This document shows, one piece after another, positions 1-11,300 of a DNA stretch of 64,000 nt. The stretch spans positions 62,001 through 126,000 of the forward strand of contig NC_044283.2 of assembly GCF_004027225.2 (NCBI RefSeq), in the 5' to 3' direction. The notes under the pieces were generated by a model, which was not told the origin of the DNA, ran no database searches, and was given only the letters and a program-made list of their open reading frames with translations. The position numbers were made by a program, and so were the translations under genes. Each line of letters starts with the position of its first letter. Within the stretch, counting starts at the first letter, position 1. This stretch comes from Strigops habroptila (Eukaryota > Chordata > Aves > Psittaciformes > Psittacidae).

Positions 1-1
1 T

Positions 2-3000
2 GACTGGGTGGCTGAGATAAACCGGCAAGCCTTGGAGCCAGGTAGGTGATGAACTCACACCGTGCAGCATCCATCAATCCCTCAGTCCCTCTGGAGCGGC
101 TCTGCTGGGAGCTCAGTGGGTGAGGGAGCCCCTTGTCTGTGTGCTGTGGGTGCTGTGGCTGGTGCAGCAGCAGGTCTGTGGTCCATGTGCTGCATCCCAG
201 TGTGGGTTTCCTTGGCTGGCAGTGTGGGAGCTGGGCACGATTCGGCTCTGGACGAGGGGCTCAGCCAGGGGCGAGCTTGGTGCTGTGCAGTGTTTGCCTC
301 TGCAGAGCCTGTGGCCTCGCCACCCCGGAGGCCTGGGCTTCCGAGCACAGAGCCATGCAAAGCCTGTGGTCCTGCAGGCTCAGAGGTGGAGCTGCCCAGT
401 GTGGCCACCCCATGGTGCTACCCTGCGGGCACCAGGCTTTATGTGGGTGCCCCCCTGCTCCTTTCTGCCAGGAGGAAAGACCCCGGGACACGCCAGAGTC
501 AGCCTCAAGGAAGGAGCGCAGCTGGAGCCTGGCACAGTGGGACAGGACGTCCTGCCCGACCCCCTGCCCCACGGCTCTGTTCCTGGTGGGACGGGCCAGC
601 ATGGCCCAGAGCCGTGTGGCACGGCACCAGAGGAGGGGAGGAGGAAGGTGACCTTGGAGCCTGAGCGGGACAGTAGGAGCAGGACCCGTGCTGGTGGTCA
701 GCCCAGCCCTGCACGGGACAGGGACCAGCTCACCACAGGGAGCACAGAGAGCTGCGAGCCCGCCTCTGCTCTGCCCAGCGCAGCTGGGACTTCCCAGTCC
801 ACAGGAGCCCCAGAGGCTACCGAGACCCTCCACAGCCCAGGGCCCCCCATGTGCTGCAGCGATGGGACCAGCACTGCCCAGAACCTTCTGCCCACTGGTG
901 ATGCCAGGACAGGGGGTGGCAGCTCACCCCAGCCCTGCAGCAGCACCCAGCCTGAGGCCAGTAGGGCTGATATGCCCCAGACACGCTCAGGGCCTGGGGC
1001 TGCTGCCAGCCCAGTCCCCCCAGCACTGGTCATTACTGAGGGTGGTGCCAGCCCAGTCCCCCCAGCACCGCTCATTGATGGGGCTGGTGCCAGCCCTGGC
1101 CCCACAGCATCATTGACCCCAGAGGAGGCCAGGTCCAGCCCCATGTCCCTGCTGACCCTGGAGGAGGCTGTGTCTGGCCCCACGGTAGCACTGACTCCCA
1201 AGGAGGCCAGGACTAGCCCCACAGCACCGGTGACCCCAGAGAAGGCTGGGTCTGTTCCTATAGCACCACTGACCCCAGAGAAGCGCAGGTCCAGCCCCAC
1301 GGCACCACTGATGCCAGACGAGCCCAGGTCCAGCCCCACGGTACTTTTGACCCCAGAGGAGCCCATGTCCAGCCCCACGGCACCGCTGACCCCAGAGGAG
1401 CCCAGGTCCAGCCCCACGGCACCACTGACCCCAGAGGAGCCCAGGCCCAGCCCCACGGCACCGCTGACTCTGGGGGAGGTTCGGATGCTGGTGGAGCTCT
1501 TCTACCTGCCCTATCACCATGGGCCGCTGGCGCAGCATCTCCTGGAGCACTTTCAGTGGCTCCAGGCAAACAGCCTCAGCGTGGGGGTCTCTGCCGCGGC
1601 ACCCAGCGCCGGTGCGGTGAGTGCTGGGGCTGCCGCGTGTCGCGGCTCTGTGCCACGGCCGCGGTGACGCCTGCTGTGCCTACAGGGCCGGTGGCGCAGC
1701 CGAGCACAGTCCTTCGCGCGGCTCTGCACCCAGACCTGCCGCCTGCACGTGCGTCTGGTGGGTGCTGCTGGGCGGGCGCTGCTGTACGACCTGCACCCCT
1801 ACCTCTGGGACATCCGCAACGTGCTGCTGGCCGCCAGCGCCTTCATCCAGTGGCTGGGTATGTGGTGGGGCCAGCCCCAAGACGGCACCTGCGGGAGTGT
1901 GGGGCCCCTGGGCACTGCGGGCACCCGAGCTTTTTCTGTGGTGGTCCACTGCTCCCCCATACGAGTGACAGTGCCTGGGGCTCCCCCCCAGAGGTCTGGG
2001 GTCCCTGTGTCCAGCCAGGGTCCCTTCTGGGGTGCACCTCCCCTAGAGACCGTCCCCAGCGTGCCGTGCTCAGCGCCTCTCCTCCTTTGCAGATGGCCAT
2101 CTGCTCTGCGAGCCTGGCCCCAGGGGCACCTGGGGGAGCTGCTTTGGCTGTAAGTACTGGCGCTCCCTGGCTCTCCCCCTGGCGGGGGGCCCTGGTGCTG
2201 CCCTCGGGCCCCCCCAGCCCCGCGACAGCAGCAACACTCGCCACGGGGGTGCCCTATCCCATGCTCTGCCTGCCGAGTGCAGTGGGAATGGCCATGGGAA
2301 GCCTGGCACCCCCCCCACGTGCCCTGGCACACCAAGGCAGGATGGGGCACTGCTGCTGGGGACAGGGCAGTCACCGGAGCAGCTCTGCACCATCTCTCAC
2401 AGTCCGGAAGGAATGCCTATTTCTAGGACATGGTTCCTCAGCCCTTTGGATCCAGGGACCCCTTAGCCTTTCCGGTAAAAGGGATCCATGGGCTATTGAG
2501 AGCAGAAGTTTCCTCGGTGACATAGGCAAGATTGGATTTTGAATGCCTGTGCCTCACTTTGGAAGCCCCTGTTCTGTTGATTCAGGGTTACCTGGCTGTT
2601 CTGTGGCCCTTGTGACCTCTTACAAACCAGGAGCTGTTACCAGATGACAACCTAAGAGGGTCTCCAGTTCCATGTGGGATGGAGCCATGTGCCTTAAGCC
2701 ACTTCCACGGGGTAGCAGTTGCACGCAGGGCGAGTTCCCGCAGGCACTGCAGAGCTGGCTGGGCAGCAGTAGCCAGGAGCTGTGTCTTTACCTGACACAT
2801 TCATGGAGGCAAGATCATTCCTTTCCCCATTCCCACTCCAAGCCCTGTTGTGGAGAGTGTGCTGTACCCCAGTGCATGGCGAGCTCCTGGGCTGCACAGT
2901 GACCAGGGTGGATTGTGACGGTGCTGTGTGACAGAGGCTGATCTCCCCCCGGCCCAGCAGGTTTTTGTTCACCTCCTGTGTCTGTTTCCTGCTGCCTCCA

Positions 3001-6000
3001 GGGTGCCAGAGCATCACGGCCCCGATCCTGCTGCAGGGGGATGCTGAGCCCTGGGCACAGCGCGGGGGCCTCTTTGGAGAGCTGCAGGTGAGAGGATGCC
3101 CATTGCTGGGGGACTGGAGGAGCCTTGGGAAGCGGGATCCCACTTGTTGCTCCTGCCTGGAGCCTTGGGAAGCATGGTCCCAGCTGCTGCTTCTGGCCTG
3201 GCACTGGGCTGCTACAAGGGAAGTCAGAGCTGCCCTGGGCCTCTGTGCCTTGGCTGCAACTCCTGGGGTTCAGGGTGCTCAGAGGGACCCTCCTGCTGCT
3301 GCTCAGGACAAGGTTTGGAGCCAGGAGGACCCACTCCATTGGGGACTGTCTCTTCCAGGCGCTGCTGCCTGTGGGGAACAGCTCTGACCTCTTCTACCAG
3401 CCACCTCCGCTCTTCCCGTCCCGCCAGCTCTATGTCCTGCGCCCGCTGCTGCCCCAGGACAAGGTGGGAGCCGCAGAATAAGGGGCAGACAGAGCTCAGC
3501 TCTGTGAGCCTGTGCTGCACATGTCTAATGCGAGATGTGCTCGCCTGCTGCGGGCCGGGGCTGAGCTGCAGTGCAGGCAATGCGGGTGGAAGGGACCGCT
3601 GAGCAGGCCAGGGCTGGGGCAGGGCACCAGGGCTGGGGCAGGGCAGCCCCCAGGATGCAGAGTGGGTGATGTGGCCAGGGCAGGGCAGACATGAGCCCCA
3701 GGTGAACTGGCCCCGACATGGGATGCCAGGATTCATGGGTGGTCTCCAGAGCACCCCCAGTGCTGAGCTCCAGCGGTGGCTGCAAGCAGATGCCAGGAAA
3801 GATCCAGAACAGAACAAGTCTGGATGGTGACCTCCTGCAGCCTTCAGCAGCCTGCAGCTCTGGCACTGCCTGAGCCTGTTGAGGTTCAGCTCCGAATCAG
3901 TCCCTTCTTCAGATGCCCACCCAGTTGAGAGGATGATTCCCCACTGGAAGGGCAGCAGCCTCTGTCAATTGTGAGCAGCGTGCTGCCCCCTCGCTCCATT
4001 TCCACCCCAGCAGTTCGATGGGATGGGGAGGGAAAGGGAGAATTTGGAGGTGGGTGGACATCCAAGTTAAACTGCTGTCAAACGCAGCAGAGCCCTGGGT
4101 TCCCCATACAGCACAGAGCCTGCAGCAGGCCCCCCACTCCCTCGCCCTGCTGCCTCTGCCAGCGAAAGGAAATGCAATCGCTGCAAATCCAGCATCATGG
4201 ACACAATCACAGGACCCGGCAGTGCTCAGCTGGGCGCTTGTAAACAGCAGAGGAGGAGCTGCCAGCACACGAGAGCAGAGCACAAGAGCAGACTGCCCCT
4301 GTCAGCATGTCCCATTGCAAGAGCTTGTTTCCAACTGCCTGTTGTCAGATTTCATCTGATTGGGCTGAACTTCAACAACCTGAATGTCTGTGTCCAGTGA
4401 AACTGAGGGAAAAAGCGCAGCTGAACAGCCCGTGGTGGGAATGGTGCTGGGAAGCGCTCCCGCTGTCCTGCCGTGTCGCTCCGTGCTGCGGCAGCCCTTC
4501 CCTGGGGAAGCAACGCTTCTGTCAGGATGTGCCTTTCACTGGTCCTGTGAGCAGCAGCGATCTTGAATCTGGCCGAGATAGGAGGTCCCGAGATGTCCCA
4601 CTTTGAGCATGCTCTGAGCAGGCTCGAGTTCTAGTCCTGGTGTCGCTGCTGCTCTGAGCATGCTCCCTCCCTGGCGAGCCGCATTTCCATCAGCTGGTCC
4701 CCCAGGATGCCTGCCTGGAATGGCGGTTTCCCATTCTGAAGTGTTGGTGTGCTGGGATAAGGAGCCCCAGAGGCCAGCAGAAGGTGGTGCACTGTGCATC
4801 ACTGGGTGCAGACCCCAGCACCCTTGGATGCTGAGGCACATACCTCCATATACCTTCCCCTGGTCACGAGGCACTGGAGGGCACAGGCCTGGTCATGGTC
4901 CCTCTCTGTGGTCAGTTTGGGAAGCTGATGGCACACAGTGCTCTGTCGGGGGCTGTGGTGGGGCAGCTGAGGAGCAGCAGTGGGGCAGGGACCGGGCGGC
5001 AGAGCCAGCACTGAGGTGGGTCTGGTTCTTCCAGGGAGAGCTTTACCGCATGTGCCGGGAGGGTCTGGACTGTGACCCCAAAGTCGCAGAGATCCTTGTG
5101 GCCCACCCCGACCTGCTCGGTGACAGGTAAGACGTGGTCCCTCTGCGTGTGCCCAGCCCAGCCACGTGCTGGGTGATGCTGGGCTGTGGTGTGATGCAGT
5201 TGCCGCTTGCATCCTTGTGGGGCCCAGCTCTGCCATGGCTGGCGGTGGCCTCACCAGGGGCTGGGAGAGCCGTCCCTTTGCCAATGCCCAGATGGGTTGT
5301 GGGAATGGACCCACTGCCATGGCTCCCCTTGGCTGAGGGCTTCTGCTGGCGGCCTCAAAGGGATGTTCTGGGGCATGGGGTGCTGTCCCGCAGGGCAGGA
5401 GGGAGGAGGTTGGCTGGTCTGAGCTCTCCCCAGGTCAGGCTGGGCTCCCGTGGCAGCTCGGTGGAGTTCTGCTCTGGCTGCAGGCTGCTGGGCAGCTTCC
5501 TGAGCCTGAGCCCCGAGTACACATTTGTGCTGGAGGATGAGGCTGGTCCCTGTGGCTACGCTGCCGGTGCACTCTGCGCTGAAGGCTTCCTGCAGCAGCG
5601 AGACCACGGCTGGCTGCCAGCCATGCGGCACAAGTACCCCCGGGACCTGGCCACAGGAGCCCCGGCTCTGGGCCAGGTGAGGGAGCTCCTGGAGTGGAGG
5701 GGAGTGGGTTTGGGGATGGGGGGTCCCTCACTGCACTTGTCTCCCACAGGATGCCCTGGAGGAAGCGCTGCTCTTCTTCCACACAGAGCCAGCGGCCGTG
5801 CCCCTGCCTGTGCTGCGGCGCTTCCCCTCCCTGGTGCAGCTGGGCACGGCCACACGCACGCTGGACGCGGGGGCCAGCCGCAGCCTGGCCCTCTGCCTGC
5901 TGAGCGCGCTCAGGGCCAATGGTGAGCATCCCCCTGTGTGCCCTCATCCAACGTCATCCCCACTGCTCCCTGGCCCACCCCAGAGCTGGGAGCTGGCCCT

Positions 6001-6408
6001 GCCTGCACCCCACCTCTCAGCACCACCCAGGTGCCCTCACCGGGGCTCCACATCCCCTCAATAGCACAGTCTGGCCCCAGCTCCCAGGCACCGTGCCCTC
6101 CCCTTGCACCAAGGGACACAGGCACTTGTGCCTTGGGGCATCACACAGGCACCCAGTGCCAAAGGGCAGTGCAGAGGTTGACCTTCTCATGGAGGGGGTC
6201 CCAGCCACTGGCCCCGAGCCCCAGTGCTGGGATCGCAGTGCCAGGGGCCTGACCCCACACCTCCCTTCCAGGGTCGCGGGGAGTGTTTTGCCAGGTCAGT
6301 GCCGCCGACCAGCAGCAGCTGAGCTTCTACAGCAAGCTGGGCTTCGTCGCCCTGCCAGTGGCCTGGGACGGTTGTCCCGGTGCTTGGCTCCTGGGACGTC
6401 TCCTCTGA
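2..6408 (+). CDS. Protein O-GlcNAcase paralogue (OGA-like), 3' part
   Basis: Paralogue of OGA, the nuclear and cytosolic enzyme that removes O-GlcNAc from Ser/Thr. Exons: 2-41 (partial), 472-1616, 1686-1857, 3002-3087, 3359-3463, 5035-5126, 5484-5676, 5750-5921, 6272-6408. All have GT-AG ends and matching phases and give 713 codons to a TGA at 6406. The first residues (DWVAEI) match the end of the OGA catalytic region. The 1145-nt exon is a proline-rich linker ending in the stalk motif ELFYLPYHHGP...FQWLQANS. Then come GRWRSR, LLYDLHPYLWDI, DAEPWAQRGGLFGELQ, DLFYQPPPLFPS, EYTFVLEDE and the last-exon FYSKLG, all strong OGA landmarks of the stalk and pseudo-acetyltransferase domain. The GH84 catalytic domain is outside the window, so activity cannot be judged. 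Many substitutions against human OGA argue for a paralogue rather than OGA itself. Family assignment is firm; paralogue status is inference. Confidence 0.88.
1093..1475 (+). repeat. Coding 39-bp tandem repeats in OGA-like linker
   Basis: About ten 13-residue units of the form TPEEPRSSPTAPL, nearly identical at 1,330-1,475 and progressively degenerate toward the 5' side. The whole block stays in frame within the large linker exon and runs directly into the stalk domain. The repeats keep the opposite strand open as well, which produces long spurious antisense ORFs. The linker of OGA is known to be disordered; this repeat expansion is not something I recall from OGA. Confidence 0.85.
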
Positions 6409-6965
6409 GCACTCTGCGTTGGGTGCGGGCATGGGGAGGAAGTTCCAGAGGCAGGCTGGTACCCGTCCCGCACAGAGGGAGCAGGGGCAGAGGGGCACCA
6501 TGAGCAGGGCAGGTACACGTGATGGGGACATGGCCTGGGGGGGAGCAGGATGTCACAGGGATGCATGCAGGGGACGGTCCTTGGGCGACAGAGGTATTTT
6601 TGCCATCTCAGGAGAGAGGCATCAGGGCCCCTCTGCTCTGCCCCCAGCTGTTCCTGCTTGCTGAGCGCCCTCTGCCTTTGCTGGGGAGCCAGCAACACGC
6701 CTGTGCTGACTGCAGACCTCCAAGCCTGGCAGGAGCCACATGGGCAGTAGTTAGGTTGGTGGTCTGGGAGCGCGGCACAGTGCATTAGTGTGAGGGCTCT
6801 CCAGATCGCTCCATCCCCAGTGTGGCCCTAAGCTGGGCAGCTGGTGCTGGGGCTGGCCCTCAGCATCAAGGATCTGCCTGTCTGTATGGACTGACCTGTA
6901 TGGGGCACAGTGAGGCAGCCTCCATCTCTACTGCCTTGGGGGCTGAGGGAAGTGCTGTCCATGTC

Positions 6966-6971
6966 AATAAA
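6966..6971 (+). terminator. Poly(A) signal of the OGA-like gene
   Basis: Canonical AATAAA 558 nt after the stop codon, followed by a T/G-rich stretch. It implies a 3' UTR of about 0.57 kb. Confidence 0.75.
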
Positions 6972-7189
6972 GCATTTGCTGGGCTCTCACCATGGTTTGT
7001 CTCCTGGGGGAAACTGTTGGGGTACCAGCATGCCCTGCTCACACCCTCATCCCCACCCCTCAGCCAGCCCTGGCTGTCCACCTCACTCCAGCTGTCGTTG
7101 TAGGTGGTTCTGTGCAACCTCAAACAAAGCAGCTCCCACACAGCCGCCTCTTCAGGCACTCACCAGCCCTTGGCCTCCCCTGGCAACAC

Positions 7190-7258
7190 GCAGGGGGTTG
7201 GGACCGGATGAGCTTTAAGGTCCCTTCCAAGCCAAACCAGTCTGGGGTTCTGTGACCC
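7190..7258 (+). mobile_element. CR1 LINE 3' tail fragment
   Basis: Shows the CR1 3'-end pattern: GGTTGGGACCGGATGAGC, then TTTAAGGTCCCTTCCAA and a terminal GGGTTCTGTGAC. It is a short 5'-truncated copy between the OGA-like poly(A) signal and the CpG island. Confidence 0.7.
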
Positions 7259-7319
7259 TGCTGCGGCCTCTGGAAGAGTGCTGGGAGAGAGAGATGGAAG
7301 GATCAATCCGTCACTGAGG

Positions 7320-8250
7320 GTTTCTCTTCCATGCCCCAGCCCCAGAGGTGAGGACGAGGTTGGTGCGGCCGAGCGACCAGAGCGGGGGGTCTCGTCCAGC
7401 CCGGTCTGGCCCCGGCGCTGCCGTGGCTACGGGGCTGGGCGGGCGCTCGGTGCTCCCGGGCTGGCGTCCCAGTGCTCACGGCCACGCGGGTGGGACGGCG
7501 GCGCGGGGCCGCTCCGTGGCCGGGCGGGGCTGTCCGGAGGAGGGACCCGCAGTGGGCAGCCCCTCCGCGGCCCCGAGGCTCCGTCCCGGGCCTGGCGCGG
7601 TGCCCGGCCGGGGCGGGGGCCCCATCCCGGGGCCGGGAGCGCGAGACCCATTCTCGCTGTACCGGCAGCGGGGCCGCTCCGCACGGGCTGGCCCTGGACA
7701 CTTGGGCACGGCGCGGGGCGGGCCGGGGCGGAGAGGGGCGGCACGGCTCCGCTCGGCACGGCTCCGCTCGGCACGGCTCGGCACGGCTCAGCTGGACGCT
7801 CTCGCTCGGCGCTGCCGGAGCCGCGCATCCCGCAGGGACCAGAGGTACCGCCTGGGGCAGCCTAGCGCGAGCGGCGCCGGAGGGGAGCGTGGCTCGGACC
7901 GGCGCGGCTCCATCCCGGTTCCATCCCGGCACGTCCCGGCAGCGGCGGGGCCGGGTGCGCCGAGCCGGGCCGGGCCGCGGTGGCAGCGGGGACCCGTGGG
8001 GCCGCGGGGGGCGGGCAGGAGCGGGGGTCCGGTGTGCGGTGGTTGTACCGCCGCCGGCGGGGCAGGAGCGGTGGCGCGGGGAGCCGGCGGCAGCGGCTGC
8101 CGTGCTGTCCCGGGGGGTGCCGGAGCGTGCTGCAGGAAGCCCGGCGATGGGAGATGGGAGCCTGTGATGCCGCGTGTCCCGCGGGGCAGGGTGCGGGTGC
8201 GGGCAGTGCAGGCAGCGGTGCGGAAAGGGGCACCCCGCAGACCCAGCAGT
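7320..8250. promoter_or_regulatory. CpG island, probable LOXL3 promoter and first exon
   Basis: About 0.9 kb of very GC- and CpG-dense sequence, with GC-box-like stretches and a short array of GGCACGGCTCCGCTC-type repeats at 7,740-7,795. Open frames on both strands are composition artefacts. The first LOXL3 coding exon begins 12 nt before its ATG with a splice acceptor, so an upstream untranslated exon must exist, and this is the only CpG island between OGA-like and LOXL3. The assignment is inference; a divergent transcript is also possible. Confidence 0.6.
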
Positions 8251-8359
8251 TTGGGGGTGTCCCGTCGGGGCTATGCAGCCACACTGCATGCCCACATGCG
8301 AGCTTCGGCGGGTTGTTCCGAGCTGTGGTTTGCAAAGGGCGGTGCACACTCAGGGTTTC

Positions 8360-11300
8360 CATGAAGATGGAATTTACTGTAGCCCTTGGAAGAGAGGGTG
8401 GATGAAATCGTGTGAGGCGTGGGGCTGGGGAGGGCATCCTCTCTTGGCTAGTGGCCCCGCATCTTCCCAGCAGCTCCCCAGAGGAGCAGGCAGGTCACCT
8501 ATCTCCCAGTAGCTCTAAGCTTGGTGTCTCTCTGCTCTGGGACCCCCAGACCTGCCGCCAGCTGATGGCTGCAGCCTCTGCACGTTCCTCAGGGTCTTTC
8601 CTTCCCGCCTGCAGCTGGTTCCTGCCAGGGCTGCCCTTCCAGAGCCACGGGGCCCTGAGCAGAGCCGAGCACCATGCTGTGTCCTGGGGAATCCGGGTGG
8701 TGTTGGGAACTGCAGAGAGCTGTGCTGTGACCTGTCCTGGCTTGGAGGGTGGCAGCAGGACAGGGGACCATCAGGCACCCCAATGGGGCTGGACCCAGAG
8801 TGAGTAGGGAAGTGCAGCATCAGCATGTGCTCCCTGCTGTGCGCACCCTGGAGAGCCCCCGGAGCTGGGGTGTGCTGCCCACAGCAGTGTCTCTGTCACT
8901 GCCCAGGTGTTGGGAGGTGTCACCAAACCTGCTGGGATGGCCAAGCTCCTGTGGTGGCCCTGGGCTGATCCCCAGTGCTCCTGGGACCAGTTCATCTACA
9001 GAGCCCTGTGGCCCTCCAGACCCTGGCTGTGCTCACCCCAGAGCTCCGATCCAGTGGGGTCCCTGCAGGCAGGGATTGTGGGGGCTCCCTCAGCTCGTGC
9101 ACACACACTCCCGGCATCCCAGTGCTGCTGGGAAGCAGGAAGAGTGAAGCAGGCCTGTCCCGGCAGCCAGGATTGCGCAAGGGCCAGCGCCGCGCTCTGC
9201 ATCGAGGGCCCTGGGGAGAAGGGGAGGGATGGAGCCCAGTGCCTGAAGCCATGGGACCCGCCAGACCTTCTCCTGCCCCAAGTGCTGGGGACGCAACCCC
9301 ACGCTCTCAGGGATGTCCTGGTGTGGGCCTCGGCAGAGTGTGACCGTGTCACCCCTTACCCTTCCCAAGGAAGGATACACAGAGGGAGCTTCTTCCTCCT
9401 TGTGCTAGCGGGTTTCCCAGGTCTTCGCTTACTTGTGCTGCTGAGTCCTCCCAGTTGTCAGTTTCGGGGCTGCTCCATGTCCCCATGAGTGTGTCCAGGG
9501 CTGGGGCTGAGAGAGCACATTCCTGTAGGATCTGCCATGGCCTGGCCTTTCCTGCTGCTGTGGCCTGGGATATTGTCCCTGTACACAGGAATGCCCTGCG
9601 TTTGCCTGCCCTAACTCACACGGATCCAATATGCCTACTTGCCAGGGCCCTGGTCATCAGGAGCTACCCTTTCCTGAGGTCTGTTTGTCTGGAAACAGCA
9701 GCCCCTGTGCAAGATGCAGTTGGGGGAGCGGAGCTCTCATGCTCCAGCATCTGCGGCTCCGTGGCCAGGAGGTGGTTTGGGGCCCTGTGCGCGCCCAGCC
9801 AGGACATTCCTGAGGTTTCCTGGGCAGAGGGGAGGACCCGAGCTGCTCTCCTGCTCCCACGCCCAGCGTGCTCTCCAGGCCAGCCCGTCCTCCCAAGCCC
9901 TTTCCACTTGCAGCGCCGGTGCTCGCGCGCCGGGCAGCCACGTTCAGCGCGGCACAGCTCGGCCCGCGGCTCTGGCACCAGCTCTGCTCTCAGAGGAGAC
10001 CGGGCTGGAGCTGGCAGCATCACGCTTGGTGCTGGGGCAGGACCGTGCCCAGCTCCTGCCCAAGACGTGTGGCGGCAGTAGCCCGGGGACATGCTTGAAA
10101 CACCCCGTCCCTCTCCCAGGCGATTCCTGGCCCCCCTGCCCCATCCACATGCACTCTGTCCGTGCCCAAGCTGGCCGCACCTCTGCCTTTCTCCCTCTCC
10201 AGGGATGCGTGTGGTTCCTGCAGATTCCTGCTCCTCTGAAAGCACCAGCCCATCAGCTGTGCCGTGTGCCGATGGGGCAGGAGCCGCTGCGGTTGCGGGA
10301 CCCTTGTGTTCAGCAGGAACAGCCCGTGGAGGCTGGGCAGAGGTGGGGAGGAGATGGGAAACCCCCACCTTGGGTCTCTGGTGCTGGTAGATCAGCCCTT
10401 GCAGTGTGGAGGGACCCCCAGCCACAGAGCCCCAGCCCTGGCACAGACCTTGTGCCAGGCGGCAGGACTGCGGTCCCCAGTGCTGTGCCAGGTCTGTCCC
10501 TCCAGCTGGAGCGAAGGGAACCCAGCCTGAAACCGGGGTTTGCTGCGCACGGATCATCCCCATCTGCAAAGCTGCCGCTCCCCGGCACGGCCCCGCGGGG
10601 CTGGAGTGTCCCCGACCCGGTCCCGAAGCAGTGGTGGGAGCGAAGCCTGGTAGCACAGCAGGAAGCCGGGAGCAGAGCAACGCGCTGGAAAAAGTGATGT
10701 GGACAAGGAGAGCCCTGTCAGCCCGAGCTCCCGGGGACGTGGCCACCGAGCACGTTCGGAGCTGGTACAGAAACAGGGAAACGGCTTGTGCTGTGCCCCT
10801 GGGAGCACGCTGCCGCCCGGCAGCCGCCTGGGGTGGATATGGGGAGTGCTGGTGCCCCTAGCAGGCGTTTCACTGGGAAGTGAGTGGCAGGAACCGAGAA
10901 CGGGCTGAGCTGCGAGGGCAGAGGAAGAGCAGTCGGGATGAGAGACGCTGGAGCCTGAGCAGAGGAAAGCTGTGACCAGGAGCGGGGCGCTGAGGGTGGC
11001 AGCAAGCTGGGGTTAGTGCAGGGATGGATGCAGAACTTTGGGCAGGTTCTGGAGTAACTGAAGGTCTGTGAGGAAGAGAAATCCACGGTGGTGTTTAAAT
11101 ACAGAGGCTGAGTCTGCTGAGCTGGGGCTCAGTGGGGACTTGGTGCTTTGCTGTGCAAAGCCATGTTGTGGTCTCTGGTGCCTTGTTCAGGTCTCTGGTC
11201 CTACATGTTTTTTTCCTAAATGCACGAGCTTAAATCTTCCTTGTAGTCGAGGCTATAGGCTACATGATGCCATCTTCCCAGGTTGTTCAGGTCTGTCCTC

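Noticed and set aside
698-1550. Open - strand frames of 252 and 146 codons across the OGA-like linker.
   Set aside because: They are the antisense reading of the 39-bp coding repeat, whose unit length is a multiple of three and so keeps all frames open.
2093-2149. Possible 57-nt exon in the OGA-like gene with AG/GT ends, phase 1-1 and no stop.
   Set aside because: Its product does not match OGA, while the exon at 3,002-3,087 gives the expected GCQS ... GGLFGELQ directly after QWLG. It could at most be a cassette exon.
7303-8437. Overlapping frames of more than 300 codons on both strands.
   Set aside because: Arg/Pro/Gly/Ala-rich composition typical of a CpG island; no domain and no conserved motif.
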